From positions 124,001 through 188,000 of IMG/VR virus record IMGVR_UViG_3300028800_000001: DNA of 64,000 nucleotides; one strand, given 5' to 3'. The notes beneath the pieces are model-generated. The model worked only from the letters and a program-made list of their open reading frames with translations. It was not told the DNA's origin and did not search any database. Positions within the stretch are counted from its first letter, which is position 1, and the number at the start of each line of letters is the position of its first letter. This stretch comes from a virus. This document shows, piece by piece, positions 50,917 to 58,513 of the stretch. The position numbers were made by a program, and so were the translations under genes.

Positions 50917-51528
50917 GTGAAATATTATAAGCGCTACACGTTCATCATCTTTGTCACTGAGTGCGTCCTCTTCTTACTCTTACTTGCCTTCCTGGCTGTA
51001 TGGGTAATCTTTGGAAGCCCTAGCAATATCATGAATCAGATTGGACTCCAACGTGCACGCTGTGAGCGCATCGAGAAAGATGCGCTCATCTTGCAATACG
51101 ATACCAATCAACAAGATCGCTCCCAGGCACTTAGCGAACTGCAAGATACTATTCCACCTGCTGACAAGGCACAGCAAGCATTGCAAACTGGCGACACAAG
51201 TCTGCGTTTGCCACGCCATCCTCCAAACAATGTGATTCTACTCGTCAACCAAAGCAATAGCGACTACATCCCCATTCAGGTCGCAGCCAATAAAATCATC
51301 GCCAATCACACGCCAGTTGACCCGTTACAAACACAAATCATCATGGCTCACGAGCACTCCTACAGTATCTCAATTAATAACATCGCCGTGGCCTGGGAAG
51401 ATCAAATCGATACCGTCTTCTTCCAGCTCTTCTTAATCGAAGCGGGGATTACGCTCGTCCTTCTCGTACTTGTTATCATGCAATACAGAAGAGCCATCAA
51501 TTACTACAACAAACCCCACGAAGAATAA
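50917..51528 (+). CDS. Membrane protein with periplasmic sensor-like domain
   Basis: 203 residues from GTG 50917 (AGAGGTGAAACATT upstream). Two TM helices (FIIFVTECVLFLLLLAFLAVW at the N-terminus, and FQLFLIEAGITLVLLVLVIM near the end) flank an outward-facing domain of about 130 residues with charged helices and strands (IPIQVAANKIIANHTPVDPLQ). The layout resembles a membrane sensor without its signalling domain. It follows the coiled-coil gene by 12 bases, so the two are co-transcribed. Confidence 0.7.
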   Translation: MKYYKRYTFIIFVTECVLFLLLLAFLAVWVIFGSPSNIMNQIGLQRARCERIEKDALILQYDTNQQDRSQALSELQDTIPPADKAQQALQTGDTSLRLPRHPPNNVILLVNQSNSDYIPIQVAANKIIANHTPVDPLQTQIIMAHEHSYSISINNIAVAWEDQIDTVFFQLFLIEAGITLVLLVLVIMQYRRAINYYNKPHEE

Positions 51529-51534
51529 CGCGCT

Positions 51535-51592
51535 AAATAATTAATTATTTTTTCTTAGACATTCTCAAATGAGAAAAAATAATTAATTATTT
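51535..51592. terminator. Perfect 21-bp inverted repeat between convergent genes
   Basis: Arms 51535-51555 and 51572-51592 are perfect complements; the core is AAATAATTAATTATTTTTTCT. It lies between convergent genes ending at 51528 and 51601 and can terminate both. It shares its core with repeats at 16531 and 27084. Confidence 0.8.
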
Positions 51593-51600
51593 GCCTCCCC

Positions 51601-52437
51601 TTACTTCTCTGCCTCAACCCCATGGCAATAGCCGGTACAAGTAAAGTCGTCTGAGATGATTTCCAACATCAGTTGGCGGTGCAATGCATCAGCATCCTCT
51701 TGCGTCAACATATCTCGTTTCACGAAGAGGGGAAGTAACATTGTACTCATTACTTCTTGATTACGGTAAAAGTTTGCCCACATAGCGGAGCCTTGTGAAA
51801 AATCTTGGAGATACGCTTTTTGCCGAATATTCGTAAAGCCAAGGCGACGAAGCACTTGTGGAAGCGCTGTGGCGACCCCAACGGTACTGCCTGTCGAGGA
51901 AAAACCGTATCCAGTATCAAAAAGATACTGCGCGACTAAATCGTATTCGCGCTGAAGTGCTGGACTATTGGAAACGGTGTGTACAAATTCAATACTCTGG
52001 AATAATCCGCCAGGGGCAAGAATGCGGCGACACTCTTTGAGATACGGAAGCCACTGATGGCGTTTGAGAACTGCAAAAAGCAGCGTCATATGCACATAAT
52101 CAAACGTTTCATCGCTAAAGTCGAGTGGCTCTGTAATGTTCATCACACCAAAACTGGCGTTCGTTAACTGTTGCGAAAGGGCACGTGCATTCGCATAATC
52201 GACCATTGCCTTGCTGATATCAATGCCTGCGACCTCTGACTTAGGGCGTGCAAAGGCGACATCAAGTACCCATCCACCAGGACCGCAACCAAGATCAAGA
52301 ATGGTGCGAATGTTGGGGCGCTCTTCAATACCTGCCAGTGGGCCACCGCACATCTCAATGAAAAAGTGGCTCTGTGTAATGAGACGTGCAAGTTCATTCG
52401 CACTCTCAGGATCGAAGATATACGTGTTTTCTGTCAT
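51601..52437 (-). CDS. Class I SAM-dependent methyltransferase
   Basis: 278 residues. Rossmann-fold SAM motifs: ILDLGCGPGGWVLDVA (motif I), VAGIDISKAMVDYA (acidic residue for the ribose), FDYVHMTLLFAVLKRH and RILAPGGLFQSIEFV. The C-terminal domain is helical. GAGGAAC lies directly before ATG 52437, with a promoter at 52476-52504. The substrate is unknown. It is a stand-alone unit ending at the 21-bp terminator. Similar methyltransferases are common in actinobacterial and Chloroflexota genomes. Confidence 0.88.
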   Translation of the reverse strand: MTENTYIFDPESANELARLITQSHFFIEMCGGPLAGIEERPNIRTILDLGCGPGGWVLDVAFARPKSEVAGIDISKAMVDYANARALSQQLTNASFGVMNITEPLDFSDETFDYVHMTLLFAVLKRHQWLPYLKECRRILAPGGLFQSIEFVHTVSNSPALQREYDLVAQYLFDTGYGFSSTGSTVGVATALPQVLRRLGFTNIRQKAYLQDFSQGSAMWANFYRNQEVMSTMLLPLFVKRDMLTQEDADALHRQLMLEIISDDFTCTGYCHGVEAEK

Positions 52438-52475
52438 GTTCCTCTTTTCTTTCTGAATATTCGCAACTTTTTTAA

Positions 52476-52504
52476 AGTATACTGAAAAAATACTCAGAAA
52501 ACAA
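52476..52504 (-). promoter_or_regulatory. Promoter (TTGTTT-17-TATACT) for the methyltransferase
   Basis: On the minus strand, TTGTTT (52499-52504) and TATACT (52476-52481) are 17 bases apart, about 40 bases upstream of ATG 52437. The AGTATACT at the -10 is palindromic, as in the promoters at 41628 and 47997. Confidence 0.7.
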
Positions 52505-52518
52505 GAAGAATACCTGTT

Positions 52519-52692
52519 CTACTTTTTGCCACGAGGATCAACGTATAAATGCTTCATACTTAAATGACGAAGGATACCATGCCCTGTCCAGATGCGTTTG
52601 CCACATGAGCAGTGATACGGATAAAACAATCTTCGGCCCACATACAGCGCCGCAAGCGCCGCGAAGATGTCAATGCAGTATTGAAACGTCAT
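52519..52692 (-). CDS. Small zinc-finger-like membrane-associated protein (57 aa)
   Basis: 57 residues from ATG 52692 to TAG at 52519. The first half is hydrophobic (YCIDIFAALAALYVGRRF), then CSCGKRIWTGHGILRHLSMKH, a CxC-x13-H-x5-H pattern that could bind zinc. It sits six bases downstream of the gene at 52696, with GGATGG close to its start. No family is recognised. Confidence 0.65.
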   Translation of the reverse strand: MTFQYCIDIFAALAALYVGRRLFYPYHCSCGKRIWTGHGILRHLSMKHLYVDPRGKK

Positions 52693-52695
52693 GCG

Positions 52696-52845
52696 TCACC
52701 ATCCTAGTTCATCTTTGACCTGTGCCCACGGCTTTGCTTCTTGCTGTGAGACGATAAGCACGAACGCTTCTTCTCGTTCAGTAAGGCGTTCTGCTCGCGT
52801 GAATCGATAGAAAAGACGATGGAAAAACAATCCAATCTTTTTCAT
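52696..52845 (-). CDS. Small basic/acidic hypothetical protein (49 aa)
   Basis: 49 residues: MKKIGLFFHRLFYRFTRAER followed by LTEREEAFVLIVSQQEAKP and ending KDELGW. GGAGGAG lies three bases before ATG 52845, a strong site. It precedes the zinc-finger-like gene by three bases. Function unknown. Confidence 0.65.
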   Translation of the reverse strand: MKKIGLFFHRLFYRFTRAERLTEREEAFVLIVSQQEAKPWAQVKDELGW

Positions 52846-52855
52846 CTGCTCCTCC

Positions 52856-52873
52856 TTAATTTTTAAAAATTAA
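52856..52873. repeat. 18-bp AT-rich perfect palindrome
   Basis: TTAATTTTTAAAAATTAA is perfectly self-complementary and lies just upstream of the 49-residue gene. It forms part of the same region as the hairpin at 52883-52908. It may contribute to termination of the ParB operon or be an operator. Confidence 0.5.
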
Positions 52874-52882
52874 AGAAATACA

Positions 52883-52908
52883 GCGTACAAAGCACACACT
52901 TTGTACGC
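52883..52908 (-). terminator. Rho-independent terminator downstream of the ParB operon
   Basis: GCGTACAAAG (52883-52892) pairs perfectly with CTTTGTACGC (52899-52908). On the minus strand it is followed by T-rich sequence. It sits 10 bases beyond the stop of the gene at 52918. Confidence 0.75.
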
Positions 52909-52917
52909 GCCGCGCTG

Positions 52918-53703
52918 CTACGAAGCTGACGGAAGCAGCGCCATGACCTTTGTTGAGAGCAGGTGCGGATTCACCTGTCCGATGGCCTCACGAATTTGTT
53001 CCAAGATCATTGGATTGAGATATTCAATCCATCCATCCAAATTGGCTACCAGTTGATCGCTGGTACGAATTGCATGCATTGAGCAGAGCGTCTTAATGAG
53101 CCAGACCACCTGTGGTGCCAACACATTGATTTCCATCTCTGTGAGCCCATAATCCCGCGCCGTTTTGACGGTTTTAGGAAGCACACACAGTACCCGATCA
53201 CCTTCCGCCATAAGCGGCTTGCCAGTGGTGATTTCGGTCTCAATAGAAACTGAGGGAACGCAATACAGGTAAAGTGGAATATGCTGATCATTTAAGGCTT
53301 TGCGCAACGGGAGTAATCGCTGATGCTCAAATTCACCGCGTGCGATATTCATTGCACCATTAAAAAAGCGCTCATCTATATGGCGCGCCTGAATAAGCCC
53401 TTTACTCTGGCGAAGAATAGCAGCAAGGTTATCTACTGCCCAACGCATGTACCCAAAATGCCATGCGAGATTGAGAATAGTTGGGGCAAGTAATTCTTCT
53501 GTGCCTGCCCCAACATTGGTGACCACGAGCCCTCTATCTTCTGTTTGCTCATGACGCGTCCCAAAGTGCCCAGTCGTCAGCGGGAACTTCACCGCTGACC
53601 CGAAGTACGGACGCATCTTGGAGGAATCATAGAGAGAAATGCCATAGAGACTTTGCAACGCAATGTCAGCAGTCTCCCAGGTCTTTGTTCGGTATTTAGC
53701 CAC
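52918..53703 (-). CDS. Hypothetical protein coupled to ParB-like gene (261 aa)
   Basis: 261 residues from GTG 53703, which overlaps the ParB stop by 8 bases and has AAGGAAG upstream. It begins VAKYRTKTWETADIALQSLYG and contains FGTRHEQTEDRGLVVTNVGAG, LILRQSKGLIQARHIDERFF-like helices and VSIETEITTGKPLMAEGDRVL. No family is recognised. Strict coupling to the ParB-like protein suggests a shared role in DNA partition or in a related complex. Confidence 0.65.
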   Translation of the reverse strand: MAKYRTKTWETADIALQSLYGISLYDSSKMRPYFGSAVKFPLTTGHFGTRHEQTEDRGLVVTNVGAGTEELLAPTILNLAWHFGYMRWAVDNLAAILRQSKGLIQARHIDERFFNGAMNIARGEFEHQRLLPLRKALNDQHIPLYLYCVPSVSIETEITTGKPLMAEGDRVLCVLPKTVKTARDYGLTEMEINVLAPQVVWLIKTLCSMHAIRTSDQLVANLDGWIEYLNPMILEQIREAIGQVNPHLLSTKVMALLPSAS

Positions 53704-55123
53704 GTACACTTCCTTCTTCGATGACACTTTCACTCACCGTACTTCGGTGAGACATTGCATCTTGAATAGTCTGCTTCGCACTATCGAGCGTATCTTGTAC
53801 CGCTACGATTTGCGCTAAGAGTCCAGCAATTTCCGCCTGAGACAGCCATCCAATCCCCTTCACAAATCCAGGCGACAAGAGATGAAAAAACGATTGTTGC
53901 GTCTGCGACAAGAGCTCTGTGCCATGCGCAACCGCTTGCCGGACAGAGATTTCTGCTTTAAGTTGGCGCTGTTCATCGCGCTGCGCGTAATAGGACTCAA
54001 TGTTGGCTTTTGTTTCTGCCAATTGTGCGTCCATTGCGGTGCGCTGCTGCGCAAGCATTTCGTCCAACTGAGAACGAATAGCCTTTGCGGCCTCCGCTTT
54101 AGACTGCTCAATCTCGCTTTGCAACTTTGTTTGCAGCGTGGTAAAACGGTTGCGCTCTTGCGCGGCTTCTTGTAACTTTGCTGCAAGCTCTTTTTCGCGC
54201 TGCTCAATAATTTCAGGACGGCGTGCCACCTCTTTGACCAAACGCTGATGTTGCGCCTCAAGATCTTTGTACTGTTTATTGAGCACATCCACTTGGGCTT
54301 CATAGCGTGTTGCCGTTTCCTTTTGCGCACCCTCTAACCGCTGTGCGTAGTGTTCTTCCAACTTTTGACGCGTCTGTTCCATCTCCAGCGCTAGCTTTGC
54401 GGCCAACTCTTTGTCGAAACGCTCTTCAAAGATTTCACGACGACGGCGTTCGATATAGGCATTCAGTTGCTCTCTGGTGACAATCTCACGCGCAATCACC
54501 AAATCAACAACTTTGGCAACCTCGCGGTAGTCATAGACCCCATCAAGCGTTCCTGCTTCACCAATCGTATGTCCTGCTTTGTATTCACGTAGTGGCAGCA
54601 CTTTGTTGAGCGTTGACCAACTAAGTTGAAGTTCGTTCTCATCTTGAACGGCGTTCACCATATATTGCTGCATACGATTTTGCAGATCATCAGGAAAGTA
54701 GCCAATGGCAATGTAGTCAGTCACCGTTGTAAAGTGCACGCCCACAGCGCGACTGATTTCTCGTGTGGAGGTGCCTTGCCGGTGGAGATTTGCGAGGCCA
54801 CGACACTCTGAGAGGAAGGTAAATTCACGGACAGCATTCGCTGCCTGGAGCATCATATTGGCTTCGCTGTCATCAACGATACCGTAACTGATCACCCAAA
54901 TGAGCTTCTCATTTTGTTCCAGCGAAGAACGGATACGCCCTTCACCATCAATGCACTCATAAAAGTCTCCTGGGAGAACGCGAACGGTGGGAAGTTGTAC
55001 CACCCCAATCTCACGCACGCTCTGGCGAAGACGCTCAAATTCAGCCCCCTGGTGCTTACGTGGATTTTTGGCAGTAAACTTGATCTTGCGCGGATCAACT
55101 TGCACTAATTGCGGTGTTTGCAT
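53696..55123 (-). CDS. ParB-like protein with long coiled coil
   Basis: 475 residues. The N-terminal ~100 residues are ParB/Srx-like: QVDPRKIKFTAKNPRK, RLRQSVREIGVVQLP and CIDGEGRIRSSL (the GEGR motif replaces the usual GERR). A KorB-type HTH follows (STREISRAVGVHFTTVTDYIAIG). From about 200 to 430 there is a long Glu/Gln/Lys/Arg coiled coil (KLALEMEQTRQKLEEHYAQR, QYKDLEAQHQRLVKEVARR). The end is helical. It can bind DNA at a specific site. No ParA ATPase is in this window. Confidence 0.85.
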   Translation of the reverse strand: MQTPQLVQVDPRKIKFTAKNPRKHQGAEFERLRQSVREIGVVQLPTVRVLPGDFYECIDGEGRIRSSLEQNEKLIWVISYGIVDDSEANMMLQAANAVREFTFLSECRGLANLHRQGTSTREISRAVGVHFTTVTDYIAIGYFPDDLQNRMQQYMVNAVQDENELQLSWSTLNKVLPLREYKAGHTIGEAGTLDGVYDYREVAKVVDLVIAREIVTREQLNAYIERRRREIFEERFDKELAAKLALEMEQTRQKLEEHYAQRLEGAQKETATRYEAQVDVLNKQYKDLEAQHQRLVKEVARRPEIIEQREKELAAKLQEAAQERNRFTTLQTKLQSEIEQSKAEAAKAIRSQLDEMLAQQRTAMDAQLAETKANIESYYAQRDEQRQLKAEISVRQAVAHGTELLSQTQQSFFHLLSPGFVKGIGWLSQAEIAGLLAQIVAVQDTLDSAKQTIQDAMSHRSTVSESVIEEGSVRG

Positions 55124-55151
55124 AATTTCACTTTCAATTCAAAAAGACACT

Positions 55152-55508
55152 TTACATTTTTGAGGAACGCGCCTCTTCTTGCAGTACTTCAAGCATTCTG
55201 GCAAGAAGCTCTGGATGCTTTTGTGCTTCAGCGAGGACACGTTCCACAGGCGTTTTCTTTTGAATACGATTCTCTTCAATATACAGCAACACATCTACGC
55301 GCCGGAAGCGCAGTGCACGCCCGACACGAAACCCTACCAACCTTCCTGTATCCACGAGACGTGTAATCGTCCGTGTTGAGACATCAAACCACTCTGCCAC
55401 CTGCTCAAGACTGAGCACCGCCCGATTTTGCTCCTCTCGACGCAGATCATCATAGTAATATTCTGTTGTGGCAGTATCAACAGCAAGTTGATAACGGTCA
55501 TCATTCAT
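55152..55508 (-). CDS. Excisionase/MerR-type helix-turn-helix protein
   Basis: 118 residues. AVLSLEQVAEWFDVSTRTITRLVDTGRLVGFRVGRALRFRRVDVLLYIEEN is described in parts: LEQVAEWFDVSTRTI (HTH) and GFRVGRALRFRR (wing). A Lys/Glu/Ala/Leu C-terminal helix follows. It has an AAGGAAAAGAAGT start at ATG 55508. It is the first gene of the ParB operon and probably acts as its regulator or as an excisionase-type DNA bender. Confidence 0.8.
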   Translation of the reverse strand: MNDDRYQLAVDTATTEYYYDDLRREEQNRAVLSLEQVAEWFDVSTRTITRLVDTGRLVGFRVGRALRFRRVDVLLYIEENRIQKKTPVERVLAEAQKHPELLARMLEVLQEEARSSKM

Positions 55509-55596
55509 ACTTCTTTTCCTTGTCTTGATCTGTCACGTTTGAAGCTCTGGTTGTAAGAATAACAGGTGAAAAGACTCGCTGTCAAGTCCTTTCTTC

Positions 55597-55633
55597 AAAA
55601 AAAAAAGAGACACCCCAAAAAAGATGTCTCTTT
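55597..55633 (-). terminator. Rho-independent terminator (10-T tract) for the YccF gene
   Basis: AAAGAGACA (55604-55612) pairs with TGTCTCTTT (55625-55633). On the minus strand, the stem is followed by a run of ten T. It lies 16 bases beyond the YccF-like stop. Confidence 0.85.
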
Positions 55634-55648
55634 GGATTATTTTCTTAT

Positions 55649-56290
55649 TTAATTCTTTCTGAGTGTCAAAACTGCTGGGAGCATATTAAACATCATGACC
55701 CCTACAGGGAGAAGAAAAACCGTGAGGCAAAGCCCATATGCAATGTTTGCCCAGATATATCCTGCCCAGCATCCAATAAAGCAGAAATACAATGCGCGCA
55801 AGAGAAAGTTCAGTTGTGCCGTTCCTCCAACAGTGACATTGACGTTCGTCTGCATAAAGGAGTTGTTCCCAGTTTGCAACGATGTCGTAGAAACGTTCAC
55901 GTTTGTTTCTATTCCCTTTGTCTTGAGCGTCATAATTTGCGGTATGCGGTTTAAGATCATTAAACCGGCTGGTAGCGTAATAATCAGCGAGCAAAGAAAA
56001 AAGCCGAGGTTAAGACAAAACCAGCCTGCCCACCAACCCACAAAGCAGAAATAGAGCGCTCGTACAAAAAATCCTGGCCCTGATGCCTTTACATTCACGT
56101 TGACATTTGTTTGCATCATATTTGTTGCCATCATCGGCTGCGGCGGATAATACGGCTGTTGCGCAAAGGGTTGCCCAGGTTGTTGCTGCGTTTGTGGTGG
56201 CATCGGTGGATACTGGTACATCGGTGCATATCCTTGTTGCGGATACGATTGCCCAGTAGTCTGATTCGGTTGTTGCGGAAATTCTTGCAT
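55649..56290 (-). CDS. Double YccF-domain membrane protein
   Basis: 213 residues. A Gln/Pro-rich N-terminus (QGYAPMYQYPPMPPQ) is followed by two YccF (DUF307) domains: LRALYFCFVGWWAGWFCLNLG with MILNRIPQIMTLK, then LRALYFCFIGCWAGYIWANIA with MFNMLPAVLTLRK. Each has two TM helices, so there are four in total. A T-N-V-N-V-rich linker separates them. AAGGAGAAACC precedes ATG 56290. YccF proteins are membrane proteins of unknown biochemical role. It looks like a host-type gene carried by the element. Confidence 0.85.
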   Translation of the reverse strand: MQEFPQQPNQTTGQSYPQQGYAPMYQYPPMPPQTQQQPGQPFAQQPYYPPQPMMATNMMQTNVNVNVKASGPGFFVRALYFCFVGWWAGWFCLNLGFFLCSLIITLPAGLMILNRIPQIMTLKTKGIETNVNVSTTSLQTGNNSFMQTNVNVTVGGTAQLNFLLRALYFCFIGCWAGYIWANIAYGLCLTVFLLPVGVMMFNMLPAVLTLRKN

Positions 56291-56364
56291 GGTTTCTCCT
56301 TATGGACGCGTTTATTCAAGTATAGCACGAAGTTTTTTCTTCGCGAGATTTTCAGACGAATTTC

Positions 56365-56712
56365 CTATACATGCTTCTTTTCCCTACTCTTCTTGATAAT
56401 CCAGAGCGTGAGAAGAAGTATGCCAAGGACAATGAGCCCCAGGAAAACACGTTGAAAGATCTGGTCGTTTTGCTGGTTAATCAACTGCTGCTGATAGCCA
56501 TAGTCATGCGAGAAGCCATTAGTGGTGACCGTACAAATTTCACCAATGCCCATCGGTTGCCCATTACAGGTTGGCCCGTTTATGGGAAGAATGGCCCCTA
56601 GAATGCCGCGTCCAATGTTATATCCCATAAGCGCAAGGCATCCCAGGATAAGAAGGATAAAAGGAATGGCGTAGCACCCCTGCATTATTTTTGCTTTTGT
56701 TGTATCTTTCAT
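56365..56712 (-). CDS. Two-TM hypothetical protein (115 aa)
   Basis: 115 residues with N-terminal TM (IPFILLILGCLALMGYNIG) and C-terminal TM (VFLGLIVLGILLLTLWII) flanking an outer segment containing two cysteines (CNGQPMGIGEICTV) and a Gln/Asn-rich stretch (QQQLINQQNDQ). Basic tail KKSREKKHV. No family is recognised. It follows the DUF3761-like gene by six bases. Confidence 0.65.
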   Translation of the reverse strand: MKDTTKAKIMQGCYAIPFILLILGCLALMGYNIGRGILGAILPINGPTCNGQPMGIGEICTVTTNGFSHDYGYQQQLINQQNDQIFQRVFLGLIVLGILLLTLWIIKKSREKKHV

Positions 56713-56718
56713 TTTCTC

Positions 56719-57357
56719 TTAATGACTATAAAGAATACGGTAGTCACCACCGTGATCAGCGCAAGAACCTACTGTCCCACCGGTTAACAGGTATTTGAGA
56801 TCAACACATTCGATCACATACCCTGTGCCACTTGAGAAGGTAGACGCGCACGAATAATAGGTACAAAAATCTGCTGGAGGATTAGTAATAAAACTTCCAC
56901 CAGTCGGATCAAAACTAAAGTTCGCTACATCACTTGCAGGTGTTGGCGTGACCGCAAGCTTTGGCACCGTAGGAGTGTTCGTGGGTACAGGCGTCACTGT
57001 TGGCGGTATCGCTGTCGGAACACTTGTTGCCACGGCTGTCGGAGGCACTACGACCGGTGGAGCCTGCGAAGGCGACGTTGGCACCTCTGTTGTTGCAACA
57101 GTCACCACCCGCGTCTGGACAATTGTTTTTTCAGCAGGCGCGTCTTTGGTCGAAAGCCAGAGTGCGCCGGTAAAGATGCAAAAGCTGAGTACAACAATGC
57201 AACACGTTGAAACCAGCGCGCACCTGCCTGCGGTGTCAGAGGTTTTCCAAATTTCTTTGAGATTTTTCTTCCGTTTCTTCTTTGGCTGAAACGAAGGCAT
57301 AGTATACATTTCCGTATAAGGATGCGGTTCCATAAAATGATCATCATTGGGATTCAT
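56719..57357 (-). CDS. Membrane-anchored DUF3761-like protein A
   Basis: 212 residues. An N-terminal cytoplasmic basic region (QPKKKRKKNLKE), one TM helix (CALVSTCCIVVLSFCIFTGAL), a Thr/Pro/Val-rich linker (VPTAIPPTVTPVPTNTPT) and a C-terminal ~60-residue domain with four cysteines (PPADFCTYYSCASTF, GYVIECVDL, GSCADHGG). The last domain matches DUF3761-type proteins and the next gene. It is presumably displayed outside the membrane. Confidence 0.75.
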   Translation of the reverse strand: MNPNDDHFMEPHPYTEMYTMPSFQPKKKRKKNLKEIWKTSDTAGRCALVSTCCIVVLSFCIFTGALWLSTKDAPAEKTIVQTRVVTVATTEVPTSPSQAPPVVVPPTAVATSVPTAIPPTVTPVPTNTPTVPKLAVTPTPASDVANFSFDPTGGSFITNPPADFCTYYSCASTFSSGTGYVIECVDLKYLLTGGTVGSCADHGGDYRILYSH

Positions 57358-57407
57358 AAGTATATATTCCTCAGATGTGCCGCCCCGCGTAAGAGCGGCA
57401 CCAAAAA

Positions 57408-58076
57408 CTAGTGACTATATAATGCTTGTAAAACGCCACCATCACGCGAACATGCCCCGCGCACTCCACCACTATGCGTATACACACCATTGGCGCATTC
57501 GGCAACATACCCGTTGGCGCTTGTCCAAAAAGAGCTCACGCAAGAAAAGTACTGTCCACAGAAATCGCCTGGAGGACTAAAAATGAGATTGCCTGAAGAA
57601 TCAAAATCATAGCCCCAAGGATTGCCATTCACACCCGTTATCGGTGTCGTAGGTATTGGAGCGGGTGTTGGCGATGGCGGCACAGGCGTCGGCACAAAGA
57701 GCGGCTGGATATTAAAACGCTTCTGTGCAGTTATATACCCAAAGCCCACATGTGAGTTCACTTGCACAAGCGCATAGCCACCGGTTTGACAAGGTGCGCC
57801 ACTATCCCACTGCCACGTATAGCGCCCCAAACTATTTGCATTATGATTGGGATAAACAGTACGGATCAAACCGGTACTACACCGGTAAAAGATTACCATT
57901 CCTGAGCGAGACCCAGGCACGCTGAGAATAGTAATGTGACTGGTTGCATTTGCATTCATCACCCCGCCAATAATGGCAATCGGTGGTTGGCTGGCATGTG
58001 TTCGCGTCAATTGGACGGTGAACGCTGCCAGAAAAAAGCTCACAACCAACACGGCTGCGAGCAATTTCACTTTCAT
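57408..58076 (-). CDS. Secreted DUF3761-like protein B
   Basis: 222 residues from ATG 58076 (AAGGAGTCTTGTT upstream). A signal peptide (MKVKLLAAVLVVSFFLAAFT) precedes a beta-rich domain (MVIFYRCSTGLIRTVYP), a Pro/Thr linker (PTPVPPSPTPAPIPTTP) and a C-terminal domain with FCGQYFSCVSSFW, GYVAECANGVY and GACSRDGGVLQALYSH. The C-terminus aligns with protein A. Its ending SH and the conserved cysteines identify a shared extracellular module. Confidence 0.75.
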   Translation of the reverse strand: MKVKLLAAVLVVSFFLAAFTVQLTRTHASQPPIAIIGGVMNANATSHITILSVPGSRSGMVIFYRCSTGLIRTVYPNHNANSLGRYTWQWDSGAPCQTGGYALVQVNSHVGFGYITAQKRFNIQPLFVPTPVPPSPTPAPIPTTPITGVNGNPWGYDFDSSGNLIFSPPGDFCGQYFSCVSSFWTSANGYVAECANGVYTHSGGVRGACSRDGGVLQALYSH

Positions 58077-58136
58077 AACAAGACTCCTTCGAAAATAGTT
58101 TCCACACACATAGACGAAGAAGCAGTATGAAAGTAG

Positions 58137-58493
58137 CTATCTCCCCTTTTTTGGCTCAAGGAGTAGCCAGGGCGATTCTTCACGGAACGTCAAACGGATT
58201 ACCCCATGAATTGTAACCCCTGGAATTGTGTTATATCTTGGCGAAAGCACCAATATGTCTCGCGCCCACTCACCATGCGGTTGAAAGTCTATCTTTCCAC
58301 AGGCCGCAGAAAGATGCTGCCGCAGTAAGCGTCCAAAGAGCGGCCAACACTTTTTCTTTGAAAGAAATTCTGTGTCCTTGCGCATTCGCTCAAATGCCTC
58401 CAAGATAGGCTGCATATCAAGATCGCTGCTAATTACGATATCAAAAGTTTCACCATCAGACAAACGTAATTGTATTGGTTGTTGTATCATCAT
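58137..58493 (-). CDS. Hypothetical protein (118 aa)
   Basis: 118 residues. LRLSDGETFDIVISSDLDMQP is followed by LEAFERMRKDTEFLSKKKCW and CGKIDFQPHGEWARDILVL; the C-terminus is VTIHGVIRLTFREESPWLLLE. No membrane segment and no recognised motif. It lies just downstream of the GT2 gene on the same strand. ATG 58493 or 58490. Confidence 0.65.
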   Translation of the reverse strand: MMIQQPIQLRLSDGETFDIVISSDLDMQPILEAFERMRKDTEFLSKKKCWPLFGRLLRQHLSAACGKIDFQPHGEWARDILVLSPRYNTIPGVTIHGVIRLTFREESPWLLLEPKKGR

Positions 58494-58513
58494 TTACTCT
58501 TCTCTTTCTTATT

